From NCBI GenBank assembly GCA_026874595.1, contig CM049307.1, positions 60,022,870-60,086,869 of the forward strand: 64,000 nucleotides of DNA, given 5' to 3'. Numbering within the stretch: the stretch's first letter is position 1; each line of letters starts with the position of its first letter. Positions 37,072-49,485 of the stretch are shown one piece after another. The notes under the pieces were generated by a model, which did no database searches, was not told where the DNA came from, and saw only the letters and a program-made list of their open reading frames with translations. The stretch comes from Sipunculus nudus (Eukaryota; Annelida; Sipuncula; Golfingiida; Sipunculidae). The position numbers and the translations under genes are program-made.

Positions 37072-38924
37072 ATGGGAAGGGCACTGTTCGTCTGCGTCGC
37101 CTTGTGTCTGTTGGCGGGAATCCTGGCTGATCCTAATGGTATCGAGGGTTCTTCCTGTAGCGGGGAGGACTACTCTCCAGTCAGTCATCCCGATAACTGC
37201 GAGGATTGCCAATGTGTCAGTCAAGTGGTGCAGTGTTCCCGCAAGGTGTGCGGAATCCCATACTGTGGAAACCAACCCGTAGTATACGACAGAAAGAGGG
37301 CCTGCTGTCCCTTCTGTGAATGTGAGTATACAGAAATTGCAAAATTATGCTACTTAAATGATGATCAGGAAATGTACCGATACATTTGGACCTGGCCCAT
37401 ACTTCGTGGCACTGTGAAACATGAATCAGATATTTAATTTTCCACAAGGCGGCAGTACCTGTCCTAGGTGTTGCCATATGTTTTGAGTTGTTTATTGGCT
37501 TTACCTATTGTGCAAGTCAACGGTATATTCAGTACATATGATATCGTAGTTAGGACTTAAGGTAAAACCCTCTTCATTTAGAGCCAGTCCAAAAGTAATC
37601 TGAAATTCATATTGATAGTGTTCATTCTAAAGACATGTTTTCAATAAGGTTTCCATAGCATTTTAATTTTATTAAACAATGTAAATTTTTTAAATATCAA
37701 CATGAGAATTCAGTAAGAGTAAACCACTTTTCAATGGCTATGTATATGACAGCATCTTGAAAGTGTCTTTTTTTTTCTGTCATATCAACATCAATACATA
37801 TTCCATTAGAAAGAACACTGTACAAGTTTTAAAATCATATACACTTCAGGCGGCATTGCATGAGTTTAAACAACTATTTTAAACTAGCGGAATACTCATA
37901 ATTTCTATATGCGACCTCTGATATCCGAGTTTCAATGTGTACGCAACATAGCAGCCTCCATGGGCGGTTTCGAGAAACTTGGAGAAATAAACATGTCATT
38001 GTTCGACAAGGAAGCGGTGAAGCGATGAGAACGTACTCTGACGACAGCGTCCAGGCGAAAAGCTATCTGCGACGAGGGTGTGTTGACAGGAGGGTGCATA
38101 TTGGCAAAGTTTAAAGCGAAATAACACATTCTTTGAACCAAGCCAAAATCCATAAATTATAGTAGGATAACAAATGTAGATATATTGGCAGATTTGCTAC
38201 ATTAATAAGTCAGCACGGCGTTGATCTCTTGAAGAAAACGCCCTCGACCCATGTCATTCAAATGTAAATCAAGGGCTCAGTGTGATTAGGACCATTCTGG
38301 TCGTCCCAAAGGTCTTTATTTAAAAAAAAACAAAACCCTTAAGAATAAGTCAACCGGGAAGATAAAACGTGTTATAAAGCGTTTGCAGAAAGACGTAAAA
38401 TTAGGTGTAACATACACATGGTATATAAAATCATCATGTGGTATTCTCTATTTGATTAATATATCATGATGTAATTAAAGGTCTTCATTTGGGGCACCCG
38501 TTATACGCAATGTATTCAAAGATGGCTGTCTGGCGGCTATATTAGAACTCGATGGAGCAAAAAACCTCATATACAGAATACAGTTTAACAGCAAGAATCT
38601 TGGCAGCTTTCGGAATGTTTTTGATATAATGTGTGACGACAGACACACGGACGGACGGACAAACAGACAGGAAAACCTGGTTATTATTTGGAACCACCTA
38701 TGCGCGGTCTTACAATCAACCTCTAGTTATCTTGATGGTAATGGTTGTGATAGTAATGATGAGGATGAAAAGGTAGCTGAATGAAAAAAAGGCGTTATCG
38801 GCCTTATTACTTTCAACGTGTAAGACCAATGTCATGTTTTTGCTTTACAGCCGGAAGTCCTGGTGGTGGTCCTGGTGGTAGTCCTGGCAACAACCAGCCG
38901 TCAGCTCCGGGAACTTACAAGTAA
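37072..38924 (+). CDS. Small secreted VWC-domain protein, paralogue 1
   Basis: The coding exons are 37072-37321 and 38851-38924, joining in phase (GAA T|CC) to give 107 residues. Residues 1-19 are a signal peptide (MGRALFVCVALCLLAG..). Residues 29-82 form a von Willebrand factor C domain with all ten cysteines (29, 43, 46, 48, 55, 60, 65, 78, 79, 82) in the C-xx-C-x-C and CCxxC pattern. The tail is a Gly/Pro/Ser/Asn segment (GSPGGGPGGSPGNNQ). VWC domains bind BMP-type ligands or matrix proteins. A one-domain secreted form could be a matrix, byssal or defence-related protein, but nothing in the sequence decides. It is 89 percent identical to paralogue 2 (95 of 107 by eye). Reading through the donor would extend the ORF to 37437, which I reject because the downstream exon and phase are conserved in both copies. 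Confidence 0.87.
37960..38127 (+). pseudogene. Broken copy of a short conserved intronic ORF
   Basis: It begins MGGFEKLGEINMSLFDK-AVKR like the intact 48-codon ORF at 46484-46630. It then hits TGA and carries indels, though the closing LAKFKA-E segment is still recognisable. It lies in intron 2 of VWC1. Confidence 0.45.
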
Positions 38925-38960
38925 ATGTGCACAACGCTCAGACTGAATTCTCCATGAGTC

Positions 38961-38966
38961 AATAAA
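38961..38966 (+). terminator. Poly(A) signal of VWC1
   Basis: AATAAA 37 bases after the stop, conserved in VWC2. Confidence 0.8.
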
Positions 38967-39480
38967 AATGCATAATCATCGAAACTTTTCATTTTCTTTG
39001 TATTCTGTTCCAATGAAGAGTGTTTTTTTTTTTAGAAATCAAATATAAAATATTTTTTTAGTCGAAAGTGTATTTTTTTATTAAGAAATGAAATTTAAGT
39101 AATTCTAGTCCAAAGTTTGTTATAAAACAAATTGAAATGTTCTTTTTACGGTACTACGGTTATACGACCTTAATTATCCTTCCCTTTTTATATCCTAGGG
39201 CAAAAACTACAAATTCTGTGGTCCGACAATAAAGAACTAAAATATATCTTAAAAATAAACAATAGGAAATCTCTCGTCCAGCTATCATGCAGACAACATT
39301 GCGGCATATATATACATGTATCATTTACACTAACGTCAAACATAAGATTGAATACGTATACACGAGACATTTCATAAATTCTGCAGCATTAAACACTGAG
39401 ACAGGCTAGACGCTCTTTGAAGCAACAGCATTTCCCTGAAAGACTATATATCTGTATCTGTTCGCATCTTGTGATTTTTA

Positions 39481-39760
39481 AAGGGGCCCAATCACTTGTC
39501 TGACCTTTATAAAGGTTATCCCTTAGAGCATTTATAAAAATATGTCAGTAAACGTGGATATCACCACACACAGGCTGCTTGTTTTGTTTATATCAACCTG
39601 TTTATAATATGTTGGGGCCCGCCAAAATACTCAAAACAATTTAAACAAGGGCATCTGGCACCAGGTCGTAAAGGCCAGAGCTTGCAAATGGCATTTTGCA
39701 ACAAGTCACCTTTCTACCTCTGCATATACGCAACCTACCATCTTAGGTGTCATGTTTTAC
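39481..39760. mobile_element. Second, inverted copy of the AAAGGG-ended MITE
   Basis: It begins AAAGGGGCCCAATCAC and matches 29302-29601 in reverse complement. The distal end is lost after ACCATCTTA. Confidence 0.65.
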
Positions 39761-39768
39761 CGTTTAAA

Positions 39769-41085
39769 GTAATCGATTACAAATACAAGTACTATTAAAA
39801 GTAATCGATTACAATTATAATTACTTTTGTGATTTCAGAAAGTAATCGATTACAAATACAATTACTTTTAAAGGGAATCGCGATTACTTTTGCAATTACT
39901 TTTGTGTTTAGGACCATTTACCTCATGCAAGAACAGCAACTGGATTAAAGTTTAGTTTGAAATCTTGACATTTTTATAATAGTCGTACCAAATTTAATAA
40001 AGGCACAACCAGCACGATCTATATTATAACCTGAATCGCAGTAGGATATGTAGGCCTACAAAGAGTCACTGTTAAGTGGTCACGTCATTTTAAATCAAAC
40101 ATATCATAGTCACCGCAAAACAGATCCAGACTGTGGTATATCAATGAAGCTTGTTGTAAAAAAAGAAAACAAATCAACTAAACATTTTCAATAAAGACAC
40201 GAACGTGTGTATCTGGCTTGGGGTTACCACCAAACAGATATAAACCGGGCTATTTCAATGAAGGAATGGAAAAAAATAGTTTAACAATATGATGTTGACA
40301 AACACGGATAAATTTATGTAGCTTTGTTTACCACTAAACGGATACAAACCGTGACATTTCACATCAGCTGTTATTGTATGTATATTTATATAAAATTCAT
40401 ATGAACCTTTGCATATCCATTGTTTGCAAGTAATTTATCATGTGCTTTGGTGAAGTGTATGAGTCAATAAAAATACACTTTATTATATTGTTAAAAATAT
40501 GCGACATCTGTTAGACTGATCAACCTTATTTGATCTTGTGTCTTACATGGGGTTTATTGAATAATATATCATTGGTTCAAAGCATTAAAATTTATCATTA
40601 TGTTGAGTTAAATCAGCAAGACGGTAATCAAACCTGTGTGGGGTTAACCTGAAGTTAGGTCCAGGGAATCCCTAGGAATAACTTGAAATTGTTTCAGATA
40701 ACCTGAAGTCTTTACATTGGGATAGCTTTGATTGGAAACTATTTTTATTCAGTCAAAATTAACTAGGAGCCTGAGATAATAAAAATATTATTTAAAATGC
40801 ATATATATGCCTCTGAAGTACATGAACAACCAGGAGAAATTTGTTTATAGCCAGGTATTCTTATTATATTTGACAGTTTGATGGAATTATTCATATGAGA
40901 CAAATATACACAAAAGTATTTGAAAAGTAATTGTTCAAAAAATTACTTTTCAAAAGTAATCGATTACAATTTCAGTTACTTTCAAGGATTATGAAATGTA
41001 ATCGATTACAATTAAAATTACTTGAAAAAGTAATTGTAATTACAATTACTTCAAATACAATTACTTTTGGACCCAACTCTGGTGT
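39769..41085. mobile_element. Candidate DNA transposon with GTAATCGATTAC subterminal palindromes
   Basis: The 12-base palindrome occurs exactly at 39769, 39801, 39842, 40956 and 40998, in two clusters surrounded by AAAGTAATTGTAATTAC words. The right end reads GGACCCAACTCTGG, like a hAT-type terminus. The left terminus is not clear. No transposase is seen, so it would be non-autonomous. Confidence 0.55.
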
Positions 41086-41170
41086 TCACAAACATGTTGT
41101 TGAATAAAAAAAATCATACATCCTTCACGAAGGCCTTATAAGAACTTTTAACAACCAAAATTACCCTAAG

Positions 41171-41173
<3 letters not shown>

Positions 41174-41219
<46 letters not shown>
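41174..41219. repeat. (AT)n microsatellite
   Basis: Simple AT run. Confidence 0.9.
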
Positions 41220-41222
<3 letters not shown>

Positions 41223-42739
41223 CACAGGAAGCCAGGAATCATCAGGAATTCTTTTTCAAAAGGTAGGTGAATCGGCACCTTTAAGATGCGAAATGCATTT
41301 GGAGCAGATAAAAGGTACCAGCGCCATGCATGTAGTTTTACACAACCGATGAAACGTTCCGTAATCATTATGTGTCACAAGTCAGTAGTAGAACACTACA
41401 CACGAAACACGTCTGGGGAAAAGGCTATGATTTGCTCTGTCTCAAATTTACATTCGACTAAAAAAAAATAAATGTAATAATAATTCTGTGATCCTCTGCC
41501 GTATGTAATTTAACAGCCTTTGAAACTCGGAACAGTCAGACATTCACGGTAATCACAAGCATTTTTGTGAGAAGAAGCTCGCAGAACATAGGCACCTGAC
41601 CTATTCCTGGGTATTCAATTAAGGATATTTTAATATGACGTATGTCTTCATATTAAACAAGTTCTTTCTGGGTGAAAAACGATAACAATATGCTAACGGT
41701 GCTAACGGAGAGACGGAAAGACAACTAAGTCCCATCGCTAAAACTCAAAATTGAAAGTCAGCTTAGTCAGAAACACTGTGAAGGGAGAGGTATTTCCAAA
41801 TGAAAAAAAAACTTTCTATCCTTCTCGTGTCATTTACAGAAGATCTAGATTTTCATTTGAAGAATTAAATTCTGGAGGAATCCCCTCTCTTTATTCGAAA
41901 ATATTTTCTGTGCACCTTTTAGAATAGAAAAAGCATTTCTAACTTTTTCCTTGCTCTTTTGTTTCAGCTTGCTTTTAAGTTGGCCCATATATAAATATAG
42001 TTTGGAATCCATATGTCCATCCAATCTAGAGTTATCATTTGGAAACTAATTGGGCAGACATACAGACAGACAGACGCCCGGACAGGTTGATTACTATAGG
42101 GTATCCGCTTGTTCAAGAAGGGCCCTAATAAACACTCAACGTTTCAGGACACTAGATAACACCAGAGCTGCGTATCTGATAGTATCAATATAATTTGGTA
42201 ATCTCAAAATAAATAAAGACAAAAAATGCATAAAATAGAAAAAATACACGTGGTGCCACCAGTCTTTAGTAATTGAAGACACCTGTCATAATCAATAAAC
42301 GCACCATCTAGGTTTCTTGACACTAAATTAAACCGCAGCTGAGAATGGACAAAATTGCCCCCATTTGACAGTCTCAAAAAAAAGAAAAAAAATCATATAA
42401 GTAAGAAAAAATCACAGATGGCTCCACCAATTCTAAGGAACAGACAGCCCTGGCCATGATCAAAATCCAAGGCAATCCATACATTAATTATCAAGATAAT
42501 GGAGGTTTCGTATCAAATTTTCAATTATTCGGGGGTTGGGGGGGGGGGAGGGGGGTACTTACAAGCCTAATAACTTGAAGGATATAGGTTTCAATTGCCT
42601 AGTTTCAGGTGTCCAAGGAGATTTTTATCGACCTCCCTGCAAGTCATTTAAAAGTTTTAGGGCCAGTGGTTACGATTTGTGCCTTGCTAATGGTCGGACA
42701 ATGGCCGGATGGAGGACTGACAAAGTGCCATTCCTATAC

Positions 42740-42772
42740 CTCAGCTGACTTTTAGTCAGCTTTGCTTAACAA
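42740..42772. repeat. Hairpin-ended repeat terminus
   Basis: CAGCTGACT and AGTCAGCT pair around TTTT. The phrase CTATACCTCAGCTGACTT closely matches the right end of the 47502-50360 insertion. It is probably the end of a related non-autonomous element whose other boundary I could not place. Confidence 0.45.
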
Positions 42773-45028
42773 ACCAATGGTTATCAGTTTTAAGTATACC
42801 CTCTAACAACACCTACCATGAGCGAGAAATATTCCGCATATTCAGCATACTGGTTAATCCTTCTGTATATGTTTTGTTTATTTCTGATATTAGAAAATAA
42901 AATCATTTATTGGAAATAAATTATATTTGTAATTATAATATTAGTCGCTAGTTCTGTTCCTAAGTTTACAATATTCAATGGAACCAGTATTAATCCCCAC
43001 CCTTGAAGAAAAATTTACGCCACTGGCAATCATTGTTAGCTGCCAACAAGCTAAATTATGAGTATCTGATATCTTGACGGATACATTTCAACTTATACAT
43101 CTGCATAAATATTTCTCCAAGGTCAATCCGTAACATGACTTGTGGCGCCACCTTCCTCAGTCCACGGCTTCCGGTGATCCGGCGAATACACAGTGGTCGC
43201 TTGACGACTGTCCATATTCTACCTGTATTAAACACGTCGTTTGTAGGGCTTACTTGGATTGGGACCAATCAGTACAGCATACAGTTCATTCAATATATAC
43301 ATCCCGAACAGTCTTAATATACTGTTTGAAACAAATATATTAATTTCATTAACATCGTCATGCAGGACATTTTTTAGAGTTTTTGTAGATTGGCCCAGTC
43401 GCTGAGTATAATAAACCTGCTCTCGCTGATAAAGTTGGTGATATATCTATATCTATCTATATATCTTTATATCTATATATATAGGCTTATTAATGGTTTT
43501 CTAACAGTCCAGCCAGTAAATGAGCCAGCATAGATGTACTGGATATATTAACGTCTGTAGGGGCTTGAAATTCCATTTTATTTTACATATTTCAATTAAG
43601 TAGCAAGAATAATTACTGAAGGCATTTTTTTAGTTTTGCAGACTGAAACTGCATAGGTTTCCTGTACGAACCAAAGATGACAGCACGATGCCAAAGCCAA
43701 ACATTCATGACAGGACGTGAATCATTTAATATGAAATAAAATACAATGCTTGGCCTATCACCAAAGAAATACATCCAGATATAGGTACAGCAAGCTAAGG
43801 ACAGAGTAAGCACGGCTCAAGTTAGTCTGATATCAAGCAATAAACTTTAGATCGCAATTTCTTATAAGGATGTAAAAATGACAACAGACCATTAACTATT
43901 ACTAACGATGAAGAATGCGGTATATACGATCAATATACTAAACCAAAGGAATATAACCTTTCTACTGCATACATATATGAGTACAAAATGTCATGAAAAT
44001 TAATGCCTTTCGTTATTGAAGTTCTGATATGACTGAATGACAAGTTTTATAATCATGACATTGTTAATATAATTTCGTTCATTACTCGTGTCCATTAGGG
44101 AAAAAGAACAATTGTTTCCTGTCCTTGCAGAAATCCAAATTTTCTGAGCAGTTTTACTCGAACTTTCTACAATGATAGAAATATAGTATATCTATATGCT
44201 ACTCATGAACAAATACGTCAGTGCTAGGCTAAATCTTAGTGAGATCGTTTTATTTATTACAATATTATGCAGGGTAGCCTGCACCAAAAGAACACCTCTT
44301 GTTAAGCAGGGCCCTGTTCCATATATAAAGTACAAGACATTTTTAAACAACTGAATATGACCATGAAATAAGATAAAATACAAATTACAATACGAATATA
44401 AAAGACGTACTAAGACAATAAAACCATCACAAAATGACAGATTATACTTTAAAATAAATAGATTATCATGGAAATATCGGTACCAAGAGTGGCAAGAACG
44501 ACTATTCGAACTAAAACAATCGTTTCTGTGAAGGTTTACTTGTTGTTATTTTGACATCACTTGCTTTGTTTTATGTTGTATGTTTAACTTTTTGATGTAA
44601 GAATCTATAGTGCCAAGACTAAGATACCGCTGTAAGACTAGAAAAGTAAGAACGTGACATCTTTTTAAAACTCTGAAAATTTGGGGCGCATTTAATGTCC
44701 AGTTAATCGTTCATCAATTATAAAAGAGTCAGTGATCTGAAAAATATAAAAGCGGGTAATAATTAAAGGACATGGTCGGATGCAAATCACAATATATGAC
44801 AATTAGAATATATAAATGATAAATATGCATTTTATTTTGTATCTAGTGCATGGGATTCGTACACAGAGGTAAGTCTGGGTAGGCCTATTGTTCAGCAATA
44901 TAAATTGAACCATGCACTCACGGTAATGTGAGTTAATAAGCGACTGCTGTCAGTCGTGTATCGTTGAAATAATACTCTTTATGTAATTACAATAACGAGT
45001 GCGACTGACCCCTCTCGGTGCCCAGCTG

Positions 45029-45037
45029 TATATATTA
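45029..45037 (+). promoter_or_regulatory. TATA box of VWC2
   Basis: TATATATTA stands at the same distance from the conserved TCAAACCATTCAGCACGG segment as in copy 1. Confidence 0.55.
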
Positions 45038-45061
45038 GCACCTTTGTCCTAGGAGTCAAAC

Positions 45062-45110
45062 CATTCAGCACGGTGAAGCGATTACATCGAGGTAGAAAAG
45101 CGAATTACAG
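45062..45110 (+). other. Putative 5' UTR exon of VWC2
   Basis: It ends at TTACAG|GTTAGT and is conserved with 36555-36606. The acceptor is at 45467-45468, just before GAATCATGG. Confidence 0.5.
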
Positions 45111-45473
45111 GTTAGTACGTATGTAACACAGTTTACAGTGCCAATACAGGTCACAAAACAGGCATGCAACAGGGTTTCGACAGTAAATTGTGTTTTGAAA
45201 AATTCAAGTATTTTGCGACAGAAAAATGCTGCCTTAGGGTTTACACATATTGAAATTGTTTCAGCTTCCTACGATTTTTAGTGATCTGTGGCATTCAGAA
45301 TAAATATCTTACAGTATGGTACAAAGCTAGAGCCTTTGAAAATATGTGGGGAGATTCAAACAATTGTAATATTCAGAGGATTCTCCGAATTTCACTAGAA
45401 TTTCACATTCTTGATGTAGAAACTACTCAACACAGACGATTTAATAAATTATAATATTATGATTTAAGGAATC

Positions 45474-47391
45474 ATGGGAAGGGCACTGTACGTCTGCGCC
45501 GCGTTGTGTCTGTTGGCGGGAATCATGGCTGATCCTTATGGTATCGAGGGTTCTTCCTGTAGCGGGGAGGACTACTCTCCAGTCAGTCATCCCGATAACT
45601 GCGAGGTTTGCCGATGTGTTAGTCAAGTGGTGGAGTGTTCTAGCAAGGTGTGCGGAATCCCAAACTGTGGAAACCAACCCGTAGTATACGACAGAAAGAG
45701 GGCCTGCTGCCCCTTCTGTGAATGTGAGTATACAGAAATCGCAACATTATGTTACTCAAATGATGATCAGGAAACTGTATGCTGGTACATTAAGACCTGC
45801 CATTCGTTATTAATTAAAATATATAAAACAAAACGTTATCCCGTGCATCAAAAGTCGTACGTTATCTTGGACATCTGCACTGGCTCGTACTGCGTGGCTG
45901 TCAGAGAACCATGAATCTGTTACGTAATGGCAATCAAGGTGGCAGTACCTGCTTTTATTTTAATTATTAATAGCTTTACCGATTGTGCCAGTCAAAGGCA
46001 TATCCAGTGAATGTCATTTCGCAGTTATGAGCTAAGGTAAATCCACTTCATGTAGAGGCAGTCCAAAAGTTATTTCCAATTCAAATTGATATTGTTCTTG
46101 CTAATGACATGGTTTGATGATGTTTTCAATAAGGTTCCCAGCGCATTTTAATATTATCAAACAATGTAAATTTTTAAAATATACATTTGAGCACTCAGTA
46201 AGAGTAAACCACTTTTCAATGGCTGGGTATTTTACAACATCTTAGCAGTGTCTTTTTACTCTGTAATCTTTTTTTTCTCTTTAAAAATGAAATTTATTTT
46301 TCTTCAATATGAACATCAGTACATATTCCATAAGAAGAATACTGTACCATTTGTAAAATGATATACACTTCAGACTGTTCAGCATGTGTTTTAACAACTA
46401 TTTTAAGATAGCCGTATACTCATAATATCTATATCAGACCTCTGATATCCGTGTTTTCATCTGTACGCAAAATAGCGGCCTCAATGGGCGGTTTTGAGAA
46501 ACTCGGAGAAATAAACATGTCATTGTTCGATAAGGGCGCAGTGAAACGACAAGACGGTACTCTCAGGATTATCTTCGGAGAGGGCGCGGTGGCAAAAGGG
46601 TGTATTTTGGCAAAGTTTAAAGCGGAATAAAGATTTCTTTGAACCACGTCCAAAACCATTAATTATGTTAGGATAACAAATGTAGATATTTTGCCAGATA
46701 TGCTACATTAATTAGTCAGCACAGCGTTGATCTCTTGAAGAAAACACCCTCGATCCATGTCATTCAAATGTATATCAAGGGCTCACTGCGATCAGGAACA
46801 TTCATGCCGTCCAATAGGTCTTTATTTAAAAAACCCCTGAAGAATAAGTCAATAGTGTAGATAAAACGTGTTATAAAGCGTTTGCAGAAGGACGTAAAAT
46901 TAGGTTTAACATATACATGGAATATAAAATCATCATGTGGTATTTTCTTTTTGATTAATATATCATGATGTAATTAAAGGTCTTCATTTGGGGCATCCGT
47001 TATACGAAATGTATTCAAAGATGGCTGTCTGGCGGCCATATTAGAATTCAATGGAGCACAAAACCCCATATACAGAATACAGTTTAACAACAAGAATCTT
47101 GGCAGATTTTAGAACGTTTTGATATAATACGGACGACAGATAGACGGACGGACGGACAGACATGTAAACCTGATTATTATTGGGCACCCACATATATGCG
47201 CGGATCTTACAATCAACCTCTGGTTATCTTGATGAGGAAGATAAGACAACTCAATGAAAAAGGCGTAATTGGCCGTTTTACTGTAAACATGTAAGACACG
47301 TGTTTGTTGCTTTTCAGCCGGAAGTCCTGGTGGTGGTCCTGTTGGTAGTCCTGGCAACAACCAGGCGTCAGCTCCCGGAACTTCCAAGTAA
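45474..47391 (+). CDS. Small secreted VWC-domain protein, paralogue 2
   Basis: Exons 45474-45723 and 47318-47391 join in the same phase as paralogue 1 to give 107 residues. The signal peptide (MGRALYVCAALCLLAG), all ten VWC cysteines and the Gly/Pro tail (GSPGGGPVGSPGNNQ) are kept. The 12 differences from paralogue 1 are F6Y, V9A, L18M, N22Y, D45V, Q47R, Q54E, R57S, Y64N, G92V, P100A and Y106S. Seven fall in the mature protein before the tail (N22Y is just after the cleavage site), and four of those change charge (D45V, Q47R, Q54E, R57S). This suggests divergence of binding surface after duplication. The copy has its own TATA box and poly(A) signal, so it should be expressed independently. 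Reading through the donor gives a 146-residue ORF that I reject. Confidence 0.87.
46484..46630 (+). CDS. Short conserved ORF in VWC2 intron 2 (48 residues)
   Basis: It opens MGGFEKLGEINMSLFDKGAV and runs to a stop after ILAKFKAE. The related sequence in VWC1 intron 2 is broken. The block was present before the duplication. It may be a fragment of a mobile element's protein or a small nested gene. No family is recognised, and the reverse strand is also open over part of it. Confidence 0.3.
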   Translation: MGGFEKLGEINMSLFDKGAVKRQDGTLRIIFGEGAVAKGCILAKFKAE

Positions 47392-47427
47392 ATGTGCACG
47401 ACGCTCAGACCGAGGTCTCCGTGAGTC

Positions 47428-47433
47428 AATAAA
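47428..47433 (+). terminator. Poly(A) signal of VWC2
   Basis: AATAAA 37 bases after the stop, at the same position as in VWC1. Confidence 0.8.
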
Positions 47434-47797
47434 AATGCGTAATCATCGTAACCTTTAATTTTCTTTGTGTTTTGTTCCAAAGAAAGAGTGTATTTTAAAC
47501 AAGAGCCCATGGGTCACTATGCTCAGCTGAAGGTAAAAATCTAAAATAATATCAAATGGAGATGAATTCTTAGAGGATAAGGTAATATAGGCCATGGCTG
47601 GTTGATATGATTGATTTGTATTAATGAGTGAGTAATTATTGCAAATAATATTTTGTGACCAAACCATGCATTTCCTTATGTTAAAATTGAAGCATTGTGA
47701 AAATAAGATGTATATTATTAACATGATCATTGGTTGGCTTTTTGACCAATAGTTGACAGTTCAGTAGTTTACACATTTGATCAATTTGATCTTTTTT

Positions 47798-47805
<8 letters not shown>

Positions 47806-47831
<26 letters not shown>
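47806..47831. repeat. (AT)n microsatellite
   Basis: Short AT run inside the insertion. Confidence 0.85.
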
Positions 47832-47835
<4 letters not shown>

Positions 47836-48495
47836 ATTAAATCTATTTTTTTTTATTCTATAAAATGTATACAGCTGAAATATAACTAATGTCCCCAGTC
47901 CACAGATGCAAGGTCTAGGTGCAGGTGTGGTCTATATATATATATATGTGTGTGTGTGGGGGGGGGGGGGGTGGTGGTGGAATGATGGGAGTTACATGGT
48001 GGGATAAACTACACTTCTGCCTATACATACAGGGCAAAAAAGCCTTACCTCCAATTCTGCTAAGGCAGGGGAATAATAAACAAATGTCTGTATCAGATCT
48101 TTATTTTTTTAACACATCAATTTTATTTTTATTTTTAGTTTACATTTCTATACATTTTCAATATAACATATATATCTGAATATATAAAATGATTCATAAT
48201 TCTTAATTGCATCATCATAAATCTCGATCTTGTCAGATTTATATATCACATCATGCATACAAATGTATATCTATTTTTTACCACCAAAATATATCTTTTG
48301 ATTTTGCAAAACAATAAATATCTAAAAAAATATTTGATTCAGATTTAATAATTGTGCCTTTATTCATCCATTTTTGCTTCATATTTAATCAATTTATGCA
48401 TACTGATGGGTTAATTATATTTCAATATGTTAAAATCATTTAAAAGAAAATTGATTAAAAAAATGATACATTAACACAATATGGCATCTTCTGTA

Positions 48496-49485
48496 TTACT
48501 CCTTGAAAGTTAGCAGTACACCTGTCACAGGAGGGGATCTCCCCAGTGACTGTAACAATTCATGAACCCTGGCAGAGCTGACTTCCAGTGACCAGGAGTG
48601 GGCTGCCTGCAGCTGGACAAAAGAAAGTGACTATAATAGAGCCTCAAGAAAAAAAATCAATAACTGGCCTAGTTTTCAAGCTTTTATGTTCAAATTTCCG
48701 ATTAAAAAAATTGAATACTTATGTTTATATGGTGTAAAAATTAAATCAAGACTACTCAACACTACAAAATGTGCCATGCTCAAAGTTGGGCAAAATTTAA
48801 GGTACTGATTTTATTTTTACGTTGATAACTTAAATAAATTACAAAATTCAGATCTAATTTTGGGTATATAATAGAATCTTTTTACACAAAGTTATATACT
48901 TAAAAAAGTCTATAACTTCAAAAATTTTCATGTAAAGTGAGTAAATATGTTTCCTGATTTTTTTACAAAGTCCATTATATTCGGGCCAATTTCTTTAAGA
49001 AATTTAACTAGACAGACTTAATTTCTGGCATGTATATCTAATCCTTTTAAAAGGAATTCGGTTCATGTTTGTTCGCAGTGTTCTCTAAAAGCGCGTTGTG
49101 TACAACACTGTGCCATACATCATTTTTAAGGTTATTATCCCCGCAGTGACATAGGCGATATGAGAATAAATAATTTTTAATGTAAACATAATTTTGCGTG
49201 ATTTTTCCCGTTTTTACTGACTTGCACGGAGGTTAGACTGAGCACACCCGAACTGCCTTCGGCAATGACCAGAAAGCGTGCATCGTGGATACTCAACCTC
49301 AGACAATTGTTCATATAAATAACGCTTGCTTTCAGTGAGGGATTTGAGCATGTCGGGCTTGACATTTGAACGAGGCTCTCACCCGCGTGCGTGGTAAGTA
49401 AAAGAGAAAAACACATGTTTCTCGCTTTATGAAATGGAGAGTTCAACCCAGGAGGATTAGTGACAAAACCTAATTCAAGGTCCAA
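48496..49485 (-). CDS. Putative two-exon gene or captured gene fragment (unknown product)
   Basis: The downstream exon 48612-48496 follows a good acceptor (TTTTGTCCAG) and reads LQAAHSWSLEVSSARVHELL.., ending in TAA. AATAAA on the same strand lies about 130 bases further (48364-48359). The upstream open segment starting at the ATG at 49485 contains CLRLSIHDARFLVIAEGSSG and reaches a donor-like CAA|GTCAGT near 49222. That donor is phase 0, matching the acceptor. The product would be about 125 residues, of no family I can name; the RFLVIAEGSSGVLSL part has a beta-propeller feel. It may be a host gene piece carried by the surrounding element. Existence as a transcribed gene is unproven. Confidence 0.35.

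Larger units (their letters stand above)
35490..39200. repeat. Segmental duplication, copy 1 (carries VWC1)
   Basis: Colinear similarity with 43560-50530 covers upstream flank, promoter, both introns, exons and 3' flank. Landmarks are AGCACGAT..GCCAAAGCCAAACATT (35622/43682), CAAACCATTCAGCACGGTGA (36553/45056) and the shared 3' flank GTTTGTTATAA (39115/50430). Confidence 0.85.
41086..43559. other. Gene-free interval between the two VWC blocks
   Basis: No exon was recognised. It has an (AT)n run (41174-41219), a G-rich run near 42533, a shared repeat at 42803-42890 (also 34068) and a terminal-hairpin element end at about 42741-42772. Confidence 0.5.

Noticed and set aside
37322..37437. Read-through extension of VWC1 exon (121 residues)
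   Set aside because: A conserved GTGAGT donor at 37322 and an in-phase Gly/Pro exon at 38851 exist in both duplicates, while the read-through parts differ in frame and length.
45724..45914. Read-through extension of VWC2 exon (146 residues)
   Set aside because: Same reason as for VWC1; the extension is intron sequence.
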